From assembly GCA_944385595.1 (NCBI GenBank), contig CALWXY010000073.1, forward strand, positions 1-14,211: 14,211 nt of DNA, in the 5' to 3' direction. Under the pieces are notes generated by a model. That model did not search any database and was not told the DNA's origin. It was given only the letters and a program-made list of their open reading frames with translations. The stretch is from an uncultured Oscillospiraceae bacterium (GTDB lineage Bacteria > Bacillota > Clostridia > Oscillospirales > Oscillospiraceae). The position numbers were made by a program, and so were the translations under genes. Numbering within the stretch: position 1 is the first letter of the stretch; every line of letters begins with the position of its first letter. This document shows positions 1-5,704 of this stretch, in pieces.

Positions 1-848
1 ACGCGGAAGCCCTCGCCGTGCACCTCGCTCGACTCCATCACCACCATGAATGAGCCGGGGTCGGCCTGCTTCGCCGCCTTCTCTATGCTGTACATGTCCT
101 TGTTCGTGCCCGCCGCCATGACGACCTCGCGTCCGTCGCCGCTGTAGCCGCCGCGCGCCGGGATAATGGTCGAGCCGCGCCCGCAGCTGCGGTCTATAGC
201 CGAGCAGATGTCCTCGCCGCGGTCTGTCACTATAAACGCTATCTTGCCGGAGTTCAGGCCGTACATCACCCGGTCTATGACCACCGCAAACAGGTAGTTT
301 ATGATTATGCCGTAGATTATGCCGTCCACATCGTCGAAAATCAGTCCGCCCGCGGCGACCACGCCGACGTCGACCAGCAGCACTATCCGCCCCAGCGCCA
401 CATGCGGATACCGCGATTTTATCGCCATTATTATGAAGTCCGCGCCGCCGGTGGAGGAGTTTCGCATGTATATCATCGCAAAGCCCGCGCCGCCTATGAC
501 GCCCGCCGCTATCGCCGCCAGCATGCGCTCGCCGGTGTAAAACGGCAGCAGCGGCGCGAGGTAGTCTATCATCAGCGAGTTTATCACCATGCACCGCAGC
601 GAGCGCAGCATGAAGCCCCGCCCTATCATCCGCCAGCACAGCAGCGCGACGGGGATGTTCAGCGCTATCGTCATGAGGCCTATGGGCAGTCCGAACAGGC
701 GGTAGAGTATCAGCGCCACGCCCGAGAATCCGCTCATCGGAAACTCCGAGTACAGCACTATGTTATACGTCGCGATGGCGATGAGAAAGCTCCCGGCCAG
801 CTCAAAAGCCATATTTGTGAGCGTCTCCCTGTTTGCAAGCCTCGACAT
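1..848 (-). CDS. YitT-family membrane protein with DUF2179 C-terminal domain (3' end cut by window edge)
   Basis: The reading frame is open from the start codon to the window edge, giving 282 visible residues, close to the usual full length of about 285, so only a few C-terminal residues are missing. The N-terminal two thirds is a series of hydrophobic segments: GSFLIAIATYNIVLY, IGLMTIALNIPVALLCW, MLAAIAGGVIGGAGFAMIY, IVLLVDVGVVAAGGLIF and IIYGIIINYLFAVVI. The last third (from about SGKIAFIVTDRGEDI to SSEVHGEGF) is the soluble DUF2179 domain typical of this family; its GSTIIPARGGYSGDGREVV stretch and EVHGEGF ending fit well. An ATG lies five codons upstream at 863-861, but GGAGG is placed eight bases before the ATG at 848-846, so I chose the latter. 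YitT proteins are conserved Firmicutes membrane proteins of unknown molecular function. Family assignment is strong; the role is unknown. Confidence 0.9.
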   Translation of the reverse strand, partial: MSRLANRETLTNMAFELAGSFLIAIATYNIVLYSEFPMSGFSGVALILYRLFGLPIGLMTIALNIPVALLCWRMIGRGFMLRSLRCMVINSLMIDYLAPLLPFYTGERMLAAIAAGVIGGAGFAMIYMRNSSTGGADFIIMAIKSRYPHVALGRIVLLVDVGVVAAGGLIFDDVDGIIYGIIINYLFAVVIDRVMYGLNSGKIAFIVTDRGEDICSAIDRSCGRGSTIIPARGGYSGDGREVVMAAGTNKDMYSIEKAAKQADPGSFMVVMESSEVHGEGFR

Positions 849-867
849 CTCCGCAACCTCCATAACG

Positions 868-921
868 CAAGAATTAAAGCAGAGAGCTGCATAATAAAAA
901 TATTATATGCAGCTCTCTGCT
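868..921 (-). terminator. Rho-independent terminator of the ABC transporter operon
   Basis: A perfect 16-bp inverted repeat (arms 878-893 and 906-921, 12-base AT-rich loop) lies 36 bases past the ATPase stop codon. On the minus strand the stem is followed by a T-rich stretch (TTTAATTCTT), as expected for an intrinsic terminator. The loop also carries a perfect TATAAT in the minus orientation (907-902), about 55 bases upstream of the YitT start, which could serve as that gene's -10 box. No good -35 is seen at 16-18 bases; the best is TTGAAG at 14 bases. Confidence 0.75.
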
Positions 922-956
922 CTTCAATTTCATAATAGCACCAATTTTTCAAAGTT

Positions 957-1520
957 TCAAGTGCCGAGGCGCAGCACGCTCGCCGAGAACAGCGCCGCCT
1001 CGTCGGCGTCGTGGGTGCTGAGTATGATGCGCTCAAACTCCGCGGCGAGGCGGGGCGCTATGCGCGCCTTCAGCTCGTTATCGAGCCCTGTGAACGGCTC
1101 GTCGAGCAGCAGCAGGTCGCCCCCAAATGCGGCGCAGCGCGCCAGCGCCACGCGCCTGCGCTGTCCGCCGGAGAGCTCGCCCGGCAGGGCGTCCGCCTTG
1201 TCCGCGAGCTCCACGGCCTCCAGCCAGCGCCGCGCGGACTGCACATCCGACACCAGCTCCACATTGCCGAGCGCCGTGAGCTGGTTAAGCAGCCTGTCCT
1301 CCTGGAACATGACGGCGCGGCGCAGCTTTGGAAAGTCGCCAATCGAGCCGGAGCGCGGCCTCATAAGCCCGGCGAGGACGCGCAGCAGCGTCGTCTTGCC
1401 GACGCCGGAGCCGCCCATGATGGCGTAGGCCCCGGGGCGGCTGAAATCGCAGCTGAAATCGCGCAGCACAGCCTCGCCGCCGTAGTCCGCGCAGAGCTTT
1501 TCCACTCTCAAATCAGGCAT
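957..1520 (-). CDS. ABC transporter ATP-binding protein, nitrate/sulfonate/taurine class
   Basis: This is the ATPase subunit of the importer encoded with the two genes upstream of it; it would sit on the inner membrane face and drive transport. All diagnostic motifs are visible (numbering from a GTG nine bases further upstream): Walker A GGSGVGKTT at 39-47, Q-loop FQED with Gln76, signature LSGGQ at 119-123, Walker B LLLLDEP at 139-145, D-loop TGLD, and the switch His173 in STHD. At about 187 residues it is shorter than the usual 240-260 of SsuB/TauB: the region between Q-loop and signature is compact and the C-terminal tail ends soon after the H-loop. The ATG at 1520 is preferred to the GTG at 1529 because AAGGGG lies eight bases before the ATG but abuts the GTG. 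It overlaps the permease stop by eight bases, implying translational coupling. The substrate cannot be read from this subunit. Confidence 0.93.
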   Translation of the reverse strand: MPDLRVEKLCADYGGEAVLRDFSCDFSRPGAYAIMGGSGVGKTTLLRVLAGLMRPRSGSIGDFPKLRRAVMFQEDRLLNQLTALGNVELVSDVQSARRWLEAVELADKADALPGELSGGQRRRVALARCAAFGGDLLLLDEPFTGLDNELKARIAPRLAAEFERIILSTHDADEAALFSASVLRLGT

Positions 1521-2274
1521 TGCGTCCACCCCTTTTCACAATGGCGCGCACGCCCTTCTCCACCGCGAGGCTCAGCAGCACCACCGCCGCCGTCCAGGCG
1601 AACAGATCCGTCGTCTCAAGGTAGAGCTTCGACTCGTAGACCATGCGGCCGATCGCATACGCCGGGCGCGTGAGCACCTCGGCGGCGACGCCCGACTTCC
1701 ACGCGAGGCCGACGCCGCTCTCGCAGGCGGCGGCCAGCGCCGGGCGCAGCGCCGGCATATAGATGTGGCGGAACACCTTGCCCCTCCCGAGGCGGTAGGC
1801 CCTCGCCATCTCAAGCAGCGCGGGGTCGACCCCGTCGACGGCGCGGCAGAGGTTCGACCAGAACACCGGCGCCGTCATAAGCGCCGCAGATGTGAAGCTC
1901 ACCCAGCCCGGCCCCGGCAGCCACAGCAGCAGCAGGATTATGAACGAGGCCACCGGCGTCGCCCGCACGACGTGCATCATCGGCGATATGAGCGCCGAGC
2001 CGGCCGCCGACACGCAGCACAGAGCTGCGAGCAGCGAGCCAGCCAGCGCGCCCGCGGCGAACGCCGCGAGTATTCGCGCGAAGCTCGCGAGCGCGGTGAG
2101 CCAGAACTCCGCGCCCGCCATCAGCTCAAAAAGGCGGCGCAGCGCGCTCATGGGGTACGGCAGCAGCAGCTCCGACCACTGCACGCTCAGCGACAGCCGC
2201 CATGCGGCAAACTGCCACACTCCCAGCCAGAAAAGGACGGCGATGAGAGTGCGCAAAAGGTTTTTGCGTCTCAT
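1513..2274 (-). CDS. ABC transporter permease (SsuC/TauC-like)
   Basis: This 253-residue integral membrane protein fits the usual length of the single-gene permeases of nitrate/sulfonate/taurine-type importers, which work as homodimers. Hydrophobic segments are visible near residues 8-28, 65-90, 107-120, 125-140 and 224-238. The cytoplasmic EAA loop that contacts the ATPase is clear at about 151-177 (ALLEMARAYRLGRGKVFRHI, then MPALRP). The start ATG follows an excellent AAGGAGG site. The gene sits 25 bases after the binding-protein gene and overlaps the ATPase gene by eight bases, so the three form one operon. Family is confident; the transported compound (a sulfonate, a thiamine precursor or something else) is not identified. 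Confidence 0.92.
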   Translation of the reverse strand: MRRKNLLRTLIAVLFWLGVWQFAAWRLSLSVQWSELLLPYPMSALRRLFELMAGAEFWLTALASFARILAAFAAGALAGSLLAALCCVSAAGSALISPMMHVVRATPVASFIILLLLWLPGPGWVSFTSAALMTAPVFWSNLCRAVDGVDPALLEMARAYRLGRGKVFRHIYMPALRPALAAACESGVGLAWKSGVAAEVLTRPAYAIGRMVYESKLYLETTDLFAWTAAVVLLSLAVEKGVRAIVKRGGRNA

Positions 2275-2299
2275 CGCCGTCCCTCCTTTTTAAATGGAC

Positions 2300-3340
2300 T
2301 TAAAAGTAGATGCTCTCATCGGGCAGCGCGCCGCCGAGCGAGCTCGGGTCGGCCTCGTAGAGGACTGCGAACATGGCGTCGGCGCTCTCGCGCAGCTCGT
2401 CGCCGGTGAGGCAGACGATGTTGCAGTTGTCTATGGCCTTCTCGGCTATGGCCGCGGACTCGACTATGCCGTACTCGGCTATGAGCTCCGCCGCCGCCGC
2501 GTGGTCGCTATTTACATTTTCCACGCTCCGGGCGTATTCGTCAAGGAAAACTTCAACGGCGTCGGGATTTTCCTCCGCAAACGCGGCGCTGACTATGATG
2601 CAGCCCTGTATGAGCTGGGTGCCGGCGACGCTCTCCCACTCGGCGGTGAGGTCGAGGGCGACGCGGACATCCGGGTTCTTCGTGGTCACGACGGTGACGT
2701 TCGGCTCCGGCAGCATGCCGAGAGTGCTCTCGCCCGCCGCCATCAGCGAGGCCAGCTCGCTGTGCTCGGTGAGGTACTCCACCGTCACGGAGTCGGCTAT
2801 GCCGTTCTGCTCGAGCAGGTAGTTCAGCACGTATTCGGGCGTCGAGGCCTGGCCGGTGGCCTGGATGGTCTTGCCCGCGAGGTCGCCGAAGCTCTGTATG
2901 CTGTCGCCGTTTTCAAGTATATACAGCACGCCGAGGGTGTTCACAGCGGCGAGCTTCACGTTGCCGGTCTTCTGCGAGAGCACGGCGGCGACGTTTATGG
3001 GCACGGCGGCTATGTCGTAGTCGCCCTTTATGAAGGCGGCGTTGACCTCGCTCGGGTCGGCGGAGAGGGTGAACTCATAGTCCTGGGCGGTCTCGCCGTT
3101 CTCGTCGGCCTTCATGAGAAAGCTCATGCCCATGCCGGTGGGGCCTTTCAGCGCGGCGACGCGCACCGGCGCGGCCTCGGCATCCGGGTCTATCTCGGTG
3201 CTCTCGACGGGCGTCGGCGCGGGGGTGGAGGAGCTCTCGACGGGGGGGGCGCTCTCCTCTGCGCTCTGCGAGCAGGCCGCAAACGAGAGCAGCATGGCAA
3301 GGCACATAAGCGCCGCGCACAGACGGTATAACTTCTTCAT
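2300..3340 (-). CDS. ABC transporter substrate-binding lipoprotein, NitT/TauT class
   Basis: This is the extracytoplasmic binding subunit of the importer, 346 residues. It starts with a lipoprotein signal peptide (MKKLYR, a hydrophobic core, then SFAAC with Cys23 as the likely lipidated residue; Phe at -3 is slightly unusual), followed by a Ser/Pro/Glu-rich linker to about residue 55. The mature domain opens with VRVAALKGPTGMGM, a stretch I associate with clostridial NitT/TauT-family binding proteins, and continues with GDYDIAAVPINVAAVL, TLGVLYILENG and LLEQNGI, as expected for a periplasmic-binding-protein type II fold. The start is supported by AAAGGA nine bases upstream. It is first in the operon and has a structured leader of about 85-90 bases. 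No known riboswitch core (TPP, SAM, cobalamin or ykkC type) was recognised, so the ligand stays open. Confidence 0.9.
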   Translation of the reverse strand: MKKLYRLCAALMCLAMLLSFAACSQSAEESAPPVESSSTPAPTPVESTEIDPDAEAAPVRVAALKGPTGMGMSFLMKADENGETAQDYEFTLSADPSEVNAAFIKGDYDIAAVPINVAAVLSQKTGNVKLAAVNTLGVLYILENGDSIQSFGDLAGKTIQATGQASTPEYVLNYLLEQNGIADSVTVEYLTEHSELASLMAAGESTLGMLPEPNVTVVTTKNPDVRVALDLTAEWESVAGTQLIQGCIIVSAAFAEENPDAVEVFLDEYARSVENVNSDHAAAAELIAEYGIVESAAIAEKAIDNCNIVCLTGDELRESADAMFAVLYEADPSSLGGALPDESIYF

Positions 3341-3367
3341 ATAATGTCATCCTTTCATTCAAATTTG

Positions 3368-3421
3368 GAACATCGCGCTCGAGGCAAGAGGACATTGCCG
3401 CAGGCTCCTCTTCTCATGTTC
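3368..3421 (-). promoter_or_regulatory. Structured mRNA leader of the ABC importer operon
   Basis: On the minus strand GAACAU (3421-3416) can pair with AUGUUC (3373-3368), enclosing a 7-bp hairpin AAGAGGA/UCCUCUU (3412-3406 with 3392-3386) with a 13-base loop. That loop contains GGCAAU (3399-3394), exactly complementary to AUUGCC at 3430-3425 just upstream, so a pseudoknot or a switch between folds is possible if transcription begins early enough. The structure ends 13 bases before the AAAGGA ribosome binding site. The pairings are seen directly; a regulatory role is inference. Confidence 0.35.
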
Positions 3422-3430
3422 ACTGGCAAT

Positions 3431-3462
3431 AGGATAATACCATTAATTGACTTTGTCAACAA
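3431..3462 (-). promoter_or_regulatory. Candidate promoter of the ABC importer operon
   Basis: On the minus strand a perfect TTGACA (3459-3454) is followed after 17 bases by TATCCT (3436-3431, four of six matches to the -10 consensus). An overlapping alternative pairs TTGTTG (3462-3457) with TATTAT (3439-3434), also at 17 bases. Either predicts transcription starting near 3424-3427, about 85 bases before the ATG. The -35 box is one arm of the palindrome TTGAC-TTT-GTCAA (3447-3459), which could be an operator. Confidence 0.5.
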
Positions 3463-3582
3463 GCATAATATTGTCAAAAATTTGTCTATTTTTTAGCACT
3501 TTAGCAGCTGATTTTAGTGTAAAATTGATAATTAATTGTCAACCTTGTTTATAATATGACAGTTAAGATAGGTATAATTTAT

Positions 3583-3600
3583 ATGTTTTCAATAAAACAT
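3583..3600. repeat. Perfect 18-bp palindrome, operator-like (7-4-7)
   Basis: ATGTTTT-CAAT-AAAACAT is a perfect inverted repeat with a four-base centre. It begins five bases after a TATAAT hexamer (3573-3578), so it would cover the start site of a plus-strand promoter there; that promoter lacks a recognisable -35. The 7-4-7 geometry and TGTT half-site core resemble the Rex redox repressor site TTGTTAA-N4-TTAACAA, but only four of seven half-site positions match. It could also be a simple AT-rich hairpin. Confidence 0.4.
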
Positions 3601-3671
3601 GTGTTTGTAACTAAAACTCTATGCGGTTTTTGTGGAATTCGGAGAGTTTTACCGGGCGCTGTAATTTGTTA

Positions 3672-3700
3672 TTGCTTTTTTATCGGTAAGCTCTCATAAT
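3672..3700 (+). promoter_or_regulatory. Candidate promoter of the hydrogenase operon
   Basis: TTGCTT (3672-3677, four of six to consensus) is separated by exactly 17 bases from CATAAT (3695-3700, five of six). It predicts transcription from about 3707 and a leader of about 160 bases before the ATG at 3869. TATAAT at 3573-3578 is a competing -10 without a good -35; its use would put the stems at 3612-3694 into the transcript. Confidence 0.4.
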
Positions 3701-3868
3701 AGTGTCATACTTATAAAATGTGTATTGTCGGAATTGCCGCCATAAGCCAAACCCGGCGGCTGCAAGCAAGCAAACCTCGCTCGGCGCCGCTTTTGCATTA
3801 TAAATCTTTGCAATATCGCGGCCACATCTCGCGGACAGCCCTCCGCCGTCCGTAAACAAAGGAGTGTC

Positions 3869-5704
3869 ATGGCATTGGAGAAGCTCACCATCACCAGAGA
3901 AACCCCAGCGCAAAAGGCGGTAAACAGCCTCTATAAAGAGTTCTACCGCCGCCTCAACGCATCGCCTCAGGGCACCTGCCCCGTCGACCTCGCCTCCGCA
4001 TTCGTCAACCTCTGCCACTCGCAGAGCTGCGGCAAATGCTCGCCCTGCCGCATCGGTCTCGGCAAGCTCAAGCAGATCATTGACAAAATCGTCGACGGCA
4101 ACGGCACCGAGAGCGACCTCGTGAACCTCGAGCGCAACGCCTCCGCCATCGCCGACTCGGCCGACTGCGCCATCGGCATCGAGGCCGCCAACATGGTCCT
4201 CACCGGCCTCCGCGGCTTCCGCGAGGACTATGAGGCCCACATCCGCACCGGTCAGTGCATGGCCCAGTTCATGCCCATCCCATGCAGCTCCGGCTGTCCC
4301 GCCCACGTCGATATCCCCGGCTACATAGCCCTCATCAAGGCCGGCCGCTATGCCGACGCCATCAGGGTCATCCGCAAGGACAACCCCTTCCCCGCCGTGT
4401 GCAGCCTCATCTGCGAGCACCCCTGCGAGGCCCACTGCCGCCGCAAAATCGTCGACGACGACGCCGTCAACATCCGCGGCCTGAAGCGCTTTGCCGTCGA
4501 TAACGCCGGCATAGTCCCGCCGCCCAAGCCCGCCGCTCCCACCGGCAAGACTGTCGCCGTCATCGGCGGCGGCCCCACCGGCCTCACCGCGGCCTACTTC
4601 CTCTCCCTGATGGGCCACTCCGTCACCATATTCGAGAAAAACAAGCAGCTCGGCGGTATGCTCCGCTACGGCATACCCTGCTACCGCCTCCCCGACTCCT
4701 ACCTCGACTCCGACATAGGCGTCATCCTCTCGCTCGGCGTCAAGATTGAGAACGCCTCCATCGGCGCCGACCTCACCCTCGACGAGATCCGCAGCAAGTA
4801 CGACGCCGTCTACCTCGCCATCGGCGCCCACGCCGGGCGCAGCCTCGGCATCGAGGGCGACGACAAGCGCGGCGTCATGTCCGCCGTCGAGATGCTCCAC
4901 GCTGTCGGCGACGGCCAGAAGCTCGACTTTACCGGCAAGAGAGTGCTCGTCGTCGGCGGCGGCAACGTCGCCATGGACGCCACCCGCACCTCCCTCCGCC
5001 TCGGCGCTCAGAGCGTCAAGTGCGTGTACCGCCGCCGCAAGCAGGATATGACCGCCCTCTTCGAGGAGATCGAGGGCGCCGTCGCCGAGGGCTGCGAGCT
5101 GATCACCCTCCGCGCCCCGCTCAAGGTCGAGTACGACGAGGACGACAACGTCACCGCACTCTGGGTGCAGCCGCAGATAATCGGCGAGTTCTCGCACGGC
5201 CGCCCCGCCCCGCGCCCCTCCGACAAGGAGCCTGAGCGCATCGAGTGCGACTACATCATCGCCGCCATCGGCCAGGCCATCGACTCCGCCTACTTCGGCG
5301 AGAGCGGCGTCCCCCTCAGGCGCGAGGCCCTCGTCGCCGAGCCGGGAACTTCCGTCCCCGGTATGCCCGGCGTCTTCGCCGGCGGCGACGCCGTCACCAG
5401 GCCCGCCACCGTCATCAGAGCCATCGAGGCCGGCAAGATTGCCGCCAACAATATCGATGCCTACCTCGGCTTCGAGCACACCATCACCGTCGACGTCGAC
5501 ATCCCCAGCGCCCCCATCTCCATCAAGCCCGCCTGCGGCCGCGTCGACATCACCGAGCGCGAGGTGGCCGACCGTAAGGGCGACTTCTTCCTCATGGAGA
5601 ATCCCATGACCTACGAGGAGGCCCAGCAGGAGTGCAGCAGATGTATGCGCTGCGACAACTACGGCTTCGGAAAATTCCGTGGAGAGAGGAAAAGGCAATG
5701 GTAA
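3869..5704 (+). CDS. NuoF-type 4Fe-4S domain fused to GltD-like NAD(P)H:FAD oxidoreductase, hydrogenase partner subunit
   Basis: This 611-residue flavoprotein probably passes electrons between NAD(P)H and the hydrogenase encoded next. Residues about 20-115 match the C-terminal iron-sulfur domain of NuoF/HydB: SCGKCSPCRIG with Cys54, 57 and 60, and the fourth ligand Cys100 in DCAIG. The FMN/NADH-binding and SLBB parts of NuoF are absent. From about residue 130 it is a glutamate synthase small-subunit-like enzyme: Cys138 and Cys142 in CSSGCPAHVDIPGY, Cys177, 181, 185 and 189 in the second cysteine set, an FAD-binding GGGPTG at 232-237, a second dinucleotide fold GGGNVAMD at 362-369 followed by an Arg cluster YRRRK (386-390) that suggests NADPH, and the FAD-closing motif PGVFAGGDAVTRPA. 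The tail has three more cysteines (589, 592, 595). The ribosome site AAAGGAG lies four bases before the ATG. The gene overlaps hydA by seven bases. No glutamate synthase large subunit is nearby, so glutamate synthesis is unlikely. Confidence 0.9.
   Translation: MALEKLTITRETPAQKAVNSLYKEFYRRLNASPQGTCPVDLASAFVNLCHSQSCGKCSPCRIGLGKLKQIIDKIVDGNGTESDLVNLERNASAIADSADCAIGIEAANMVLTGLRGFREDYEAHIRTGQCMAQFMPIPCSSGCPAHVDIPGYIALIKAGRYADAIRVIRKDNPFPAVCSLICEHPCEAHCRRKIVDDDAVNIRGLKRFAVDNAGIVPPPKPAAPTGKTVAVIGGGPTGLTAAYFLSLMGHSVTIFEKNKQLGGMLRYGIPCYRLPDSYLDSDIGVILSLGVKIENASIGADLTLDEIRSKYDAVYLAIGAHAGRSLGIEGDDKRGVMSAVEMLHAVGDGQKLDFTGKRVLVVGGGNVAMDATRTSLRLGAQSVKCVYRRRKQDMTALFEEIEGAVAEGCELITLRAPLKVEYDEDDNVTALWVQPQIIGEFSHGRPAPRPSDKEPERIECDYIIAAIGQAIDSAYFGESGVPLRREALVAEPGTSVPGMPGVFAGGDAVTRPATVIRAIEAGKIAANNIDAYLGFEHTITVDVDIPSAPISIKPACGRVDITEREVADRKGDFFLMENPMTYEEAQQECSRCMRCDNYGFGKFRGERKRQW

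Larger units (their letters stand above)
3341..3868. promoter_or_regulatory. AT-rich divergent control region between the ABC and hydrogenase operons
   Basis: This 528-base stretch has no convincing gene and is markedly richer in A/T than everything around it, especially at 3421-3720. It must hold the promoters of the leftward ABC operon and the rightward hydrogenase operon. It contains three exact TTGTCAA heptamers (3453-3459, 3471-3477, 3536-3542), a TTGAC-TTT-GTCAA palindrome, a perfect 7-4-7 palindrome at 3583-3600, two TATAAT hexamers on the plus strand (3550-3555, 3573-3578) and several stems, listed separately. Nearer the hydrogenase gene it becomes GC-rich, with short stems GCCGCC/GGCGGC (3736-3741/3755-3760) and CGGAC/GTCCG (3832-3836/3848-3852). 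Confidence 0.7.

Noticed and set aside
2294..3331. 345-residue plus-strand frame opposite the binding lipoprotein gene
   Set aside because: Antisense shadow with no family features; the minus-strand product has a signal peptide, lipobox and known binding-protein motifs.
3341..3430. Known riboswitch (TPP, cobalamin, SAM or guanidine ykkC class) before the ABC operon
   Set aside because: None of the conserved core sequences of these classes is present, although the leader is structured.
3680..5698. 672-residue open frame on the minus strand opposite the flavoprotein gene
   Set aside because: Composition is low-complexity Gly/Ala/Asp/Val, it is the complement of a gene with strong family motifs, and GC-rich third positions remove stop codons from that antisense frame.
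3869..5704. Annotation as glutamate synthase small subunit
   Set aside because: The GltD-like part is fused to a NuoF-type domain and is coupled to hydA; no large glutamate synthase subunit is near, so an electron-transfer role with hydrogenase fits better.
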